Origin: Sequoia sempervirens
Lineage: Eukaryota; Streptophyta; Pinopsida; Cupressales; Cupressaceae
Length of the DNA: 64,000 bases
Direction: 5' to 3'
NCBI GenBank assembly: GCA_007258455.2
Contig: VDFB02358134.1
Coordinates: 213,365,314-213,429,313, forward strand
A model generated the notes under the pieces. That model made no database searches, had not been told where the DNA came from, and was given only the letters and a program-made list of their open reading frames with translations. Positions within the stretch are counted from its first letter, which is position 1; the number at the start of each line of letters is the position of its first letter. This document shows, one piece after another, positions 12,189 through 23,177 of the stretch. The translations under genes and the position numbers were made by a program.

Positions 12189-12690
12189 AGGAATCTCTAT
12201 TTGGTGCTTAAAAATGAACAACACAACTCTCACATTTCAAATTTGGTGTTTTTAAAATAAACATTTTTCAAAGCTTTCTAAAGTAGGAATCTCCATTTGG
12301 TGCTTAAAAATGAACACAACTCTCACATTTCCAATTTGGTGTTGTTAAAATAATCATTTTTCAAAGCTTTCTAAAGTAGGAATCTCCATTTGGTACTTAA
12401 AAATGAAGAACACAACTCTCAAATTTCTAATTTGGTGTTGTTAAAATAAACATTTTAAAAGTTTTCTAAAGTAGGAATTTCCATTTGGTGCTTAAAAATG
12501 AACACAACTCTCACATTTCCAATTTGGTGTTGTTAAAATAAAAAATTTCAAAGCTTTCTAAAGTAGGAATCTCCAATTAGTGCTTAAAAATGAACACAAC
12601 TCTCACATTTCCAATTTGGTGTTGTTAAAATAAACATTTTCAAAGCTTTCTAAAGTAGGAATTCTCTTTTCTGGTGCTCATAAAAACAAC
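12189..12690. repeat. 92-96-bp tandem array in the element E leader
   Basis: The landmark AGGAATCTC (or a close form) recurs at 12189, 12285, 12378, 12473, 12565 and 12657, giving about five units of 92-96 bases. Each carries TTTGGTGCTTAAAAATGAAC and AATTTGGTGTTGTTAAAATA. Units are nearly identical, so amplification is more recent than the general decay of the element. No ORF spans the array. Confidence 0.8.
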
Positions 12691-14149
12691 ATAAAACACT
12701 TCAATTTTGGGCTCTAAAAATGAACACATTTCATGTTTTCATAATTAGGAACCTTTAAATTTGGTGCATAAAAGGAGTGCAAAATATTTTTCATTTTGTT
12801 AACGCATGTACGATTTACATTTGTTGACCATTTAATGACTAGGCCTGATTTTCTTAGAAACATTTCAACTTTGGGGCTTAAAATGAACAAAATGTTATTG
12901 TTATTTTCACACCATTGATATCTTAATTGTTTGATGTCCTAAACATTTCAATTGGTGCAAAGATAAAAAGAACATTTCATTTTTACTCACATATTCTTGG
13001 GATAACACCACTCGAGGTGTTTAAAATGAATCAATTTTCAATGAATTGTCTTCTATGCATGCATTGATTGGCAAGCTAAAGTGTTTTTTCTTCTCCCTTC
13101 GCACCATTTTGGTGATCTTGGGTGAGCGAAGAACATTTTTGAGCTTCACATTTATTTTAAAAAGTTTTACCTTCTGAGAGGGCCTGCCTATTGAGACACA
13201 TCTTGTGCTAGAGAACTCATAGGTAAACCAAGTGGTACTTTCATTCTAGACCGCTATATAAATATTTTGTGAGTGTGAGGAAAGTTCATCACTCTCCGAG
13301 TGTGGATGTCCTATACCAACTTATTCGTCCTTAGTATCCTTGTGATGCATAAAACCCAAAAGGGCTAGAAGGTTCTTAATTGAACAAAATGCCGCATGTG
13401 TAGGTGCCCGAAAATAAGATTCCCAGAACATGACTAAGATCCAATTATTTTAGAAGCCACCCTATTATCCAAAACATTCTTTGAAATTGGTGCATCGTAA
13501 TTTACTTCTGAGAAGTTACTTGCCAAGTCCGACTACAGGAATGTGCCATAAGTTGCATGTAAAATCATCTCTTTGGAGCATGAGGTAGGCCCACCTAAGA
13601 GGATGGTTTCTCTCCACTAGGGTTGTAATTGTTTGTTAATGTTAAACTTGCACAATTACATTCAAAAAAAAATTGTGACATCAAATTATGTGTTTGATTT
13701 AAAGAAAAAGAATACATCAAAACAAACATTGAACAAGATGGTCAAACCACAAACCCTTTGAGTTAGTGTATACTTGTGAAAGAAGCATTATGTTTGCACT
13801 CCTTGAAAGGATTTATCCTTAAAGGTTTCTAAACATTTCAGTTTTATTTTCAAGTTGCATTGATCAAAGCAAACACTTTGGTAACTATGTTTTGGGTATT
13901 GTGATTTCACAACTTGAGCTATAGACATTCAGGTCATAGAAAGTCCATGCTTGTGAGTCAGTCCAGTGCTATTATATCATTTTCCATATTCAAGAACACA
14001 AAGGAAATGAACACAAAGAGGTTACAAATTTCCATTCCAACTCACAATATTTTTGCTAAGACACTTAGATTGCTTATAAGGTCATTACTTGAACAAGATA
14101 CTTAGAAAACCAAATTGGAACACAAAGTCTATCGCCCATTATTCCCATA
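12691..14149 (+). other. Element E leader, no gene recognised
   Basis: It contains degenerate relatives of the upstream array (TTTGGTGC words to about 12990). A more GC-balanced stretch at 13100-13620 has no long ORF. I see no splice-site pair that I can defend. Confidence 0.4.
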
Positions 14150-15600
14150 CTACTTATTTGAAATCAAAATCCAACAGAACATTAGGATCATTCCTCCACT
14201 CAAAAAATATATGATATCAATAGTTACTTGGAACTCACAGATAGTGCAAGTATCTTTCCCACAACATATCCTCTAGATTAAGAAGTGGAATATTGACCCT
14301 AGTTCCTCAGCATTTTGATTTCCAAAAAGTAGATGCATTCCAAAATAGCACTCAAACTTTAGGGTTTTTGAGTTTCATAACAAACCACCCCATACTACCA
14401 CACCTTATGACCATCTGGCAATCCACAACTCCCGTTCAACAACCAAGCCTTGTAGCACCAATTATTCAACCTAGTCTCACACATATTGAAGGTGCACAAA
14501 CCAACACCATAAGTATTTTGAGAACCCTAATATTTGAGAAAAATGAAACACCCCATCAGTTTCTCACCGCATCAATCATCTTAAATGAAGAGGAAGAAAA
14601 AACAAAAATAACAGTTGGAAGACGCATATTACTACCTCCCGCATGGCCATAGGTATGATCCTCTTGGAAATATAAACCAAATGACCTTATGATAGGGTAT
14701 TGAGTATCAAAACATCCCTGAAACATGTCAATCTATTACCCAAATTACTCTTATCAAGGGTCAAAACATCAAATAGGGCAACAACAATAGGGATTTCAAA
14801 ATCACCATCAAGGAATAAATCCAAAACATCAAATTTCCCTAGATAAAATTGAGAGATATTTTGAGGAAATTAAACAAAAATGAAATACAAAATATCATCA
14901 ATGCCTTATTTAAGGTTGGGACATTACATATGCAAAAAAAAAGACATCATTCCATAAGCAACTCAATAACCGTAATATCAAGAAGTTCCACAACACCAAG
15001 GTGTACCTAAAGTGCAATATCAAAATATACCTCAAACATAGTATCAATGATTTCCACAAAATAAAGAGAAAAACAATTGAGAAAAGCCACAAAGGAAAGA
15101 TTACCAACCAAGAAGGAAATTCACCCCTTTGGGAGAAACTTTAGAGGTAATCATGCATGAACTAGTACAACAAGAACTTCTCAAAATCAATGATAGTCTA
15201 ATTTATGGTGAACCAAGCTTTAAACTCCCTTGGTATAACAAGTACGAACAATGTGAGTTCCAAAAAATCAAGGGTCACACAACGAACATATGTGCTACAC
15301 TCAAAAAATATTAGCTAGGACATCATTGATCAAGGAGAAATATCTATTAAAGAGCCATCTACCAAGGACGACAATGATAATGTCTCAACCTCAAGAGTTG
15401 AAAACAACAATCAAGAGCTATCTATCACTGATCACATTGACAATGTCTCTACATCATCCAATGAGCAAGAAGACATACATCAAAAATGTAGTCCCAAGAA
15501 TGATCCAAATAAATCACCCAAGTCTAGCAATGATCTAGTTCAAAATATATTGGCATCATCCAACCGCATGATAGTACATATTGATGATCAAGAGACTCTT
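14150..15600 (+). pseudogene. Element E gag remains with zinc knuckle
   Basis: A Pro/Gln-rich segment (14293-14652) is followed by Q-rich text broken by stops. Then RRKFTPLGETLEVIMHELVQ (15100-15170) matches the linker that precedes the zinc knuckle in Tat-type gags. The knuckle itself reads CEFQKIKGHTTNIC near 15253-15294, with spacing like the C-x-Y-H...G-H-x-T-x2-C variant in A and C. After a frameshift an IIDQGEI stretch continues in a second frame, like the QDLID tail in A. The main capsid domain is not convincingly found. A copy of the hairpin-bearing 3' repeat lies at 14208-14300. Confidence 0.55.
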
Positions 15601-15619
15601 AAGCCAACACTTATACCCA

Positions 15620-16895
15620 ATACAAAAATCTAAGCCAAGATCCCATATGCCCATAATTTGAGGAAATCCAAGGATCTTTTATAGGAAATCCTTTCTTTGA
15701 AATTGATCCATGTCAAGAATGTGAACTAAAGCATGTCGAAGATAATACCATACAAATTCAAGATCAAGAAACCTTACCATCAAAATATTACAATGGCTTG
15801 GTAGATATCTTCCAAAACATCCAAGGATTTCCAAAAGAACAAATCCATATGCCAAGCACACATACATCTACCCATGAGATTCTTACTCCTATTGGACATA
15901 TAGATGATCTTCCTCCAAAAAAAGAGTCTCATACTATTGATATCATTACCATGGAACAAGAGTCACCTAATCTTCACATCTGTACACATGATCAAGATAT
16001 AGCAGAATCTATAGACCTATCAAAAAGTGATCAAGAAGAAGAATTGAAATCATAAACATCCTCTAGGCCAGTTGAAGACATTGAGCATGAAAATATGGAG
16101 AATAGTATTTTAAAATCGACAAAGATAATGAACAATCCTGAGCAACAAAGTAGTGGGTATAGACTAGTCAAAGGAGCACTAAATATCAATCAAGAAGTTG
16201 TCTCGCATATGGAGGATTCTACCAATGAAAAAGCTATCACATTTGAAGCTCCACAACAACGAAAAGAAGGATTAGTATCTTGTTTCCAAGGTAAAACATA
16301 TCCTATGGCAAATAAAATTTATCATCATCTAGACAAAGGATTAGACCTACATGAACAGGGTACCTTAGTACCAGTGAAAATTATTGCAAATCCTAAGCAT
16401 CAAGGTCTTGGTTATTCAACAAGTAAAAGATCTAAACATATCGGTGATACCTCTATTATACCGGGGGAAACTTTATCTAATGCAAGCATCAACATAGAGA
16501 GCATGAAGATTCCTTATGATGAAATTGCTACTAATGCTACAACTAGCCATATCATGAATCTTCATCCACATATATTTCCACCCTCTCATTGGGACCAACA
16601 CCAAGAGAAAAAGCTATACCCAAGAAAGGAACAAGTCATTGAAGCAAAAGAATTAGCAAAAAAAAATGGACAAGAAAGATTCAAATGGATACAACAACAA
16701 AAGCAAGAAAATCATCCCTATCAAACTCCATTAGCCAAAGAAACTATGGGGAAAAATAAAAAGGGGAACTTCATCCATCAAAGAAGTCCAACAATGCAAA
16801 AGAAAGCTTCAAGAGAGACCTACAAGGTATATCAAGATGTTGATCCTAATAAAATCTTCATATCCACCCATCATTGCTCATCATCCCAAGTTTAG
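15620..16895 (+). pseudogene. Element E post-gag ORF with G-patch-like module
   Basis: Two overlapping readable parts exist (15798-16055, and 16095-16895 with 266 codons). The first is acidic and polar. The second has a module at about 16300-16440: MANKIYHHLDKGLDLHEQG, then a basic/hydrophobic turn, then GLGYSTSKRSK, which fits the glycine pattern of G-patch domains (helix, K/E-G-x-G-L-G, Q-G, then P-V/I). A Lys/Gln-rich tail follows. In A and B a similar module lies between protease and RT. No aspartic-protease triplet was found here, and no RT follows. Confidence 0.5.
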
Positions 16896-17249
16896 AGAGT
16901 CAAAGTTTCTAAATTGTTGATCAATCCATCTAAAAATCATATCCCTCAACGTATTTCACCATCCACGATATCCAAATCTCACATTGACCATGTGTTGGAA
17001 AAACTCTTTATCATAAGGACTCTAAGGGCACTCTATCACAATGTGTGCATCAAGGTAAGGTTAACTCCATTATCAACAAGGAAGATGAGAATTATCAAGG
17101 GTTACATTTAAGTGCCCACAACCTAGCAAAACAACTCCTCCAAGCAGGATATCATTGGCACATCATGACAACAACAACAACCATATCAACACCAACAATA
17201 TCTACATTAGCATCACCAAGTGGTTTAACATGAGTAGAAAATTGTTAGC

Positions 17250-17417
17250 ATGATGAAAACTTGGTAAACAGGCATCTTGTGTGACATCAAAAATTAGTAA
17301 AAAAACATAAAAAAATCAAGAAAATAGTCAAGATAAAAATTGTCCTCCAGTGAAAACCACTATGGTGGCACTTTGGACAAGTACCATGATGAAAACCTGG
17401 AAAATAAGCATCATGTG
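17250..17417 (+). other. Conserved non-coding block 1 of element E (two copies)
   Basis: TGATGAAAACTTGGTAAACA at 17250-17269 and TGATGAAAACCTGGAAAATA at 17387-17406, each followed by a GCATC word, match two minus-strand copies in element A at 39590-39616 and 39690-39724 immediately after integrase. The presence of the same pair here, right after the linker ORF, shows that the RT-integrase part is missing between 16895 and 17250. Confidence 0.6.
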
Positions 17418-17784
17418 TAGAATTGAGCATCTATGTATGCCATTTCAAGGGGAAGCAACTCGGCTCATCCATAATAAATCCAATCCATTTTTATCCCAAT
17501 CCAACATATCTTGATCTTGACAAATGTTTGGTGAATAATTTACACTTGCTTATGGAAAACATCTTGACATAGGTCAATATCATTGATCCTATCCTGTGCA
17601 ATGCTATCTAAGCCACAAGGAATTTTCCACAAGGGCATACTCTATCCAAATATGTTATCCTATCACAACATATCCATCACCTACATTGCTAGACACTACA
17701 AGGCAAGTGCTTACATCTTTCCTCAAAATAAATCTTGATCTATGCCTTCTAGCTCACATTGTGATCTAGGCATTGTCCAAACAA

Positions 17785-18715
17785 CAAGGTGTACCACATG
17801 GTACCCTTCCCAATTTGTACCATCACCAAGGTGTACCACCAAAAACCTACCAAGGTAACCTTTTAAGATATTGACAATGTGGATTATTCCTTCACTCTAA
17901 AATGCTAAGATATCAATAGTTACTTGAACCCTACAGCTAGTTCAAGTAATATTTTTCCGCAACATATCCTCTAGAAAGAAATAGTGACATATCAATCCAA
18001 ATTTTCAACATCTTACACCCCAGGCAAGAGGGTAAAAATCCAAAAAAATCAAAATATTTCATCCCAAAAACAAGGTGTACCACCAACAGACTCCCAGGGT
18101 AACCTTCAAAGATACTAACAACATGAATTATTCCTTCACTCAAAAATTCTAAGATATCAACAGTTGCTTGAACCCTACAGCTAGTTCAAGTAAGCTTTTC
18201 CACAACATATCCTCTAGAAAAACAAAGTGAAACATCAATCCAAGTTTTCAACATCTTACACCCCAAGAACGAGGGTAAAAATCCAAAACAATAAAAAAGA
18301 AAGAAAACAATTTGTCCCAACAACAAGGTGTAACACCAATGCACTATGAAGGTAACCTTAAAAGATACCAACAACATGGATTTTTTCTTCACTCAAAAAT
18401 TCTAAGATATCAATAGTTGCTTGAACCCTACAACTAGTTCAAGTAAGCTTTTCTACAACATACCCTCTAGAAAAAAAAAGTGAAATGTCAATCCAAGTTG
18501 TTAATATCTAATACACCAAGCAAGAGGGTAAAAATCCAAAAAACATTTGAAAAAAATTAAAAAAAAACAACATCATTGGGTTATTCCTTCACTCAAATAG
18601 TCTAAGATATCAACATTTGCTTCAACTTCACAACTGGTTCAAGTAGATTTCCTGCAACATATCCTCTAGACACAGAAGTGGAATAGCAATCCAGATTATC
18701 AATGTTGTTTATCCA
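17785..18715 (+). repeat. About 245-bp tandem array with internal hairpins, 3' part of element E
   Basis: CTAAGATATCAA recurs at 17905, 18149, 18402 and 18602 (spacings 244, 253 and 200, the last unit shortened). A partial unit begins near 17785. Each unit holds an inverted repeat; in the first it is perfect, TTACTTGAAC at 17920-17929 and GTTCAAGTAA at 17940-17949 with a 10-base loop. Each ends near CAACATATCCTCTAGA. A single related copy lies at 14208-14300 in the gag region, so the array may come from gag sequence. Confidence 0.8.
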
Positions 18716-18745
18716 AAAATAGTTTATGCTTTGAGTCAAATGATC

Positions 18746-18993
18746 AAACTACATGGTCTTTGCGTGTACAACATAGGAAAGGCTCATTAGCCTCGAGACC
18801 CTAGGTCAGTCCCCTTAGGTTTCCAACATGCTTTATTTCAACTTAGTCGAAATATACAAAAGCCAAAAAAATTCACAAAACAAAAAAAGGTCAAAAACAT
18901 TAAAAAAAAACCAAGAAAACTACGAGCCTCTGCGTGTACAAAGTAGGCAAGGATTATCTTTGATGAGCCCCTGAGGCCCTAGGCTAATCCCCT
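18746..18993 (+). other. Conserved non-coding block 2 of element E (two copies)
   Basis: Block copies at 18746-18816 and 18919-18993 share TCTGCGTGTACAA-like and CCCTGAGGCCCTAGG-like words. Both match minus-strand 39152-39230 of element A, where the order is CTACATGGTCTCTGCATGTA, CGTAGGCAAG, ATCTTTGAT and CCCTGAGACCCCTAGG. It has no ORF. Conservation between two otherwise very different elements suggests a structural or regulatory RNA role, which is inference. Confidence 0.6.
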
Positions 18994-19407
18994 GAAAATG
19001 TCAAAAATAACATCATAAAACTTAGAAAAATAAAAAAGACCCATGTCTGCCAACACAATTCGTAATAAAACATCATCCATAATAAACAAATCATCGCACT
19101 CACCCTTTGACAATACAAACAAAAAAATAGAGAAAACATCAAAAGCAAGAACTTTCAAGCAAAAAATCACAAAACTATGATTATAAACAGCCGAAAACAA
19201 GGCCAAAGTATCAACTACCTATCTTTTTGACAAGTCCCAACAACATCCTGATATATGTCTTAACGGATTCATTCCTACAATAAACATGATCAACAATGGA
19301 TAATAGCCCCACCCCAAACAAATATGGCAAGCGATATTGTAACTTTTTTTTATCTTTTTATAGTCTTATCTTTTCGATTGATTTTATTGACTCATTCTCA
19401 GGATCTC
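18994..19407. other. Element E 3' flank to the gap, nothing recognised
   Basis: AT-rich sequence with no polypurine tract, LTR start or known motif before the gap. The E 3' LTR may lie in the gap or be deleted. Confidence 0.4.
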
Positions 19408-19507
19408 NNNNNNNNNNNNNNNNNNNNNNNNNNNNNNNNNNNNNNNNNNNNNNNNNNNNNNNNNNNNNNNNNNNNNNNNNNNNNNNNNNNNNNNNNNNNN
19501 NNNNNNN
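19408..19507. other. Assembly gap of 100 N
   Basis: Exactly 100 N, a common placeholder length for a gap of unknown size. ORFs running through it have no meaning. Confidence 0.95.
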
Positions 19508-20339
19508 TAATTTATTGCTTTTTTGGAATTATTCTTGCATATTTTCCTTCATGGGTTTTTGTATTCTTTTGAGGCTAGGAAAATAAAGAATAAAGAATCT
19601 CTGAGGCTGGTAAACCAAAGAGATTGAGGCTTCAAGTAAGGGGTTCTGATAGAATTTCAAATAGGAATTTCCAATGTGCTGAATAGTTGAAGTTTATTTC
19701 AGTATTTTTGATTTTGTTGCAAGTGGAAGTGTGATTTTTGGGGTTTGAATGATTTATTTGTTTCACATGTTAATGACAGATTTGTGTACGTGGGTTTTAT
19801 GATATTTCAAGCTATTTTCTGATATTTTATCATAATAAACCTTGTGTGGAGTTTAGAGAGTTTCCTTGCAAGTTGGGTTTGGTTTTAGTATGTGTTTGGG
19901 CTTCATATTTGCTCTCTATTTTGAGCATAGATGCAGCAGATGTATATTACTATTATAATATTTATGAGATAGTAATAATAATGTATTATCATGTTAAAAA
20001 TCAATAAAATTTATTCTCTTTTGGTTGCATCGATTTTCTAGTTATTTAATGGTGTTTTGAAGCAATTTCTTAGATACTTGATTTCTTAAATCTGATTTAA
20101 TTTGCAACAAGTTGTGGGTATTGTTTGCTGTTGTAAATGACAGCATATTAATGTCAAAAAAAATTATATTGCAGCAAGGAGTTTCATTTATAAAAAAAAT
20201 CATTGAGAAAGCAAAAATTAAAGTTTATGTTGCATTTTCATTTTACCTGATTTCATATTTTGGATGTATGAGAAAAATCATTGTTGTAGATTTGAAATTA
20301 ATTTTAAGGGGATATTACAGCAAAAACAACAAGTTGGAA
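19508..20339. other. Stretch between the gap and relic X, nothing recognised
   Basis: It is AT-rich, without LTR borders or domain-bearing ORFs. It should be the 3' flank or untranslated end of relic X on the minus strand. Confidence 0.4.
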
Positions 20340-20519
20340 CTATAATTTCATTCTCAATAGACTCTTTAATGAATCTTTGAAGGTTCTAGAAGATTCTCCA
20401 ACCATCTTCACATTACCATCATCCTTCTTCTCCTCTACATTTTCCTTGTCACCAATGTTGTCTTCTATTTTTTCATCATCCTTCTTAGCATTGTCACTCT
20501 TTCTCATCCTTCTTCTCAT
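20340..20519 (-). pseudogene. Relic X, C-terminal piece
   Basis: The minus-strand frame reads an acidic-basic segment (KKDDEKIEDNIGDKENVEEK) and ends with a stop at 20340-20342. It is cut at 20519 by element C. Removing C (with one CTCAT copy) brings it next to 30137, where a similarly Glu/Lys/Asp-rich frame arrives. The reading is therefore the tail of one long charged protein. Function unknown. Confidence 0.5.
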
Positions 20520-21835
20520 TCTATAGGAGAAAATTTGTACCCCTCTTGTGAATTCCCCTTTTACACCCTCCACCTTAGAAAAATAAAATCCGACCAAGTA
20601 ATTCCACGTCCTCATTTCATACCACATCCACTTGAAAAAAAAATTTAGTGTCAGTGGGGGAATTTTTGTCAGGGACGCGTGTGTGACACATGAACATCTA
20701 CATGGCATGCTATCATCCAGATAGGATTCCTGCCTCTGGAATCTATAGAGGCATTATGTTCTCCATTTGTGATGAAATGTAATGCCCCTACACCTTCTTG
20801 ATGACATTTGAATAGCTCTTTCCCTCCTAATTGGCCTTCAAATGGCTATCTTTCTCATTCAATCCATCTTGTGGACTTTTTTCTTGATCTTCTACACATT
20901 CATCTTTTCTCTAGCTTCATGTTTTGCTCCATACTCTTGCTACTAGTTGCACTATTTGCTTCATGTTTCCAACACTCACAACATCCTACACATCTACCAT
21001 AGAACCTGCAACTTGGTGTCTTGCGACATTACTTTCGATGTTGTTGTGACTACATTGAATCTATCATAGCTATGGACTTACATTCCTCTCTCATTGTCTT
21101 TGAGCACCTTTGGTTGATGGTGGTAATGATTTTGTATTAATTTTTTGTTGGATTTGAGTAGCATAGTGTCTCTTGTAGTATTTGGTTTCATTTCCATTCC
21201 AACATTATTTCCTTTATCATATTTCTATCTCTCTATCTAGCTGGTTGTTCATGGAGGTGGAAACACCAAAGCAGAGGTTTGATTGCAGTAACCCCTATAC
21301 AACCCCAACATTTTTCCCCTCTTGGCTATGTGTAGGTACACATTCACGTGGAGCTTGCTAGAAAACTTGACCCTTTGTGAGTTCATTTCCACCACCTTTT
21401 CTTTTGCCATTTCTATATCATCTTTCTAATTATTTTGCTTATTTTGTTAGTTATCATTTTAGTTAGGACATTAAACCTAAACTGCTAAAATGTTAGTGGG
21501 TTTTTGACACTCCTTACTAAACTTTTGTACTTTTTGGATGTACAAATGTTAGCACCCCTATGAGACTCCAGTGTACGCATTGTCATCCCTGACCTATGCA
21601 ACTATCCTCTGGCAGAGAGTTGTCTAATGTACAATTTGGGTTCTAGAAGCTTGCTCGTTTAGCCCCATCAGGACTCTTGGGTTAGTAGAGTGGCAGGAGC
21701 ACTTGAGAGTGATCTTCATTATCTATCCTTGAGCTAAAACACTTTTCCAACTTGAGGTAAATTAGGGAAGCCTTCCGCTCTCAGCTCTCTGGCCATGACC
21801 TAGAGCCTTGGTGTGGTTGGTCCTCCTCCTCTACA
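20520..21835 (+). repeat. Element C 5' LTR
   Basis: Starts TCTATAGGAG (TG changed to TC at the terminus) and ends CCTCTACA. It aligns throughout with 28818-30131, with many substitutions. CTCAT lies directly before it. Confidence 0.85.
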
Positions 21836-21838
21836 TTT

Positions 21839-21856
21839 TGGTGAACCTGACATGAA
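21839..21856 (+). other. Primer-binding site of element C
   Basis: TGGTGAACCTGACATGAA begins three bases after the LTR end. Its first nine bases equal those of the element B site (TGGTGAACC), so the two elements probably use the same tRNA. The tRNA is not identified. Confidence 0.6.
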
Positions 21857-21921
21857 CAACATCTATCCATTTTGTTGGTGTTTGATAATTTTTCCCTTTC
21901 ACTTGGATGTTGTGAGGTTTT

Positions 21922-22830
21922 ATGAGCATCACAACCCAATCTACAACCTTCGAGTACACGGTTAGTAGAAGTGTGTGGTACTTAAAAATGGAAAAGATGA
22001 AGGTCACTTTCAGTTTTACTACTAGTTTTTTTACAAGCTTTACATATGAGATGGGTTTCATAGACAAGACCAATCATGCACCCACTCCTCTAGTGTCCCC
22101 TATGGCCTCATCTTTAGATGAGGATGATGTTGTACATATTCCTATAGAAAGTCTTTTGGCTTTAGAGAAGAGGTTGTTAGACCTCGTGAATCATTTAGTG
22201 AAAGCACTAAACTTGAAAAGAGTTGTTAGGCTCATTAGTGAGGTGAGATACATTTTGGGTAAGGATTAGATAGGTGTGGATTTCTTACATAGCCTCACTG
22301 ATCTAACCGAAGCATACATCTCCTTGTATAACCCTAGATCGGGTACTACTCAAGAAGAAGTGCTTGATTCCTATGAGAGAGAAATAGGTGTCTTGATGCC
22401 TACAACGTCTATATGTATGGCCGAAGCAAGCCCCTCAAACAACATTTCCTCTACTTCTCAGAAACCCCACACTATCAAGGTGAGTAGAATACCCCTTGGT
22501 TTCAGCTTCACCCCTCCTACTGCCCTTGGTGGAGGGGGCTTTGATGGAATGAGTGGTGATAGCTTTGGTAGTAGTGACGGTGCTAGTAGTGGTGGCTCTG
22601 GTGGAGGCCATGGTGGTGGCTCCAGCGGAGGTCATGCTCGTGGTTCTAGTGGTGGCTCTGGTGACAGTCACAAAGGTGGTTCCAAAGGAGGTTCTGGTGG
22701 TGGTGGTTTTGGGGGAGGTTCAACTGGACCTTTTTCATCTTTAGACCCTATTTTGAATGCTCTTCTTTAGAATATGGGCCAAATGCAAGGCCAGTTGGTG
22801 AACCTATCTCAAGCCTCCTCTTAGCCTATC
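21922..22830 (+). pseudogene. Element C gag, N-terminal part with Gly-rich tract
   Basis: One frame runs from 21922 to about 22830 with TAG stops at 22267, 22768 and about 22822, each replaceable by a CAG codon. It opens with a helical leucine-rich region, then SLTDLTEAYISLY near 22285, then about 70 residues of Gly/Ser/His repeats (22530-22730), then NMGQMQGQLVNLSQASS, a typical run-in to the capsid-like domain. The start is the first Met in the frame after the primer site and is not certain. Confidence 0.6.
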
Positions 22831-22879
22831 TTTTAGCTCTTCTCTTGACATATTATGTTGTTAGTAACAATTTTGACCA

Positions 22880-23173
22880 CTTCTTTCCCTTAGGGATGGA
22901 GATTCCTAAGTTCAAAAGTATTGTGGTAAAGGGGATTTGCAAACACACACATCCTCTTTCAATGCGATGTGTACGGATTTATTTCACCATGATGCTTTGA
23001 TGGCTAAAATTTTCCCTCGATCTCTCAAGGATACAACACTTGAGTGGTATTGTTCCTTTCTTGACAATTCTATATTCTCATTTAACCAGCTCGCCAATCA
23101 ATTTTTCCATCAATTCCAAGCTAACATCGGTCCAAAGATGACCTTCTTGGATCTTGTCCGATGTAAATGGTAA
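22880..23173 (+). pseudogene. Element C gag, retrotransposon-gag domain fragment
   Basis: In a shifted frame, THTSSFNAMCTDLFHHDALM and FPRSLKDTTLEWYCSF (about 22940-23060), then FNQLANQFFHQF, match the Retrotrans_gag pattern F-P-x-S-L...A-x-x-W-Y. The same motif in element A reads FPRSLGNTCMEWF. The frame ends at 23173 where the copia LTR is inserted, and the rest of the capsid domain is missing. Confidence 0.7.
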
Positions 23174-23177
23174 AAGG

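Larger units (their letters stand above)
10558..19407 (+). mobile_element. Element E: Tat-like Ty3/gypsy element lacking RT, RNase H and integrase
   Basis: The order on the plus strand is LTR (10558-11671), primer-binding site, leader with a 92-96-bp array, gag remains with a zinc knuckle, a linker ORF with a G-patch-like module, then directly the non-coding blocks that in element A lie after integrase. This suggests one deletion of the pol core, or a non-autonomous lineage that never had it. The 3' LTR is not found before the assembly gap at 19408. The primer site, LTR length (about 1.1 kb) and post-pol blocks tie E to A, while the coding sequences are quite different. Confidence 0.65.

Noticed and set aside
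19296..19586. Two plus-strand ORFs across 19408-19507
   Set aside because: They run through 100 N of unknown sequence, so the frames are meaningless.
22435..22744. Thr/Ala-rich minus ORF and Val/Leu-rich plus ORF in the glycine-rich region
   Set aside because: Out-of-frame shadows of the Gly/Ser repeat in element C gag.
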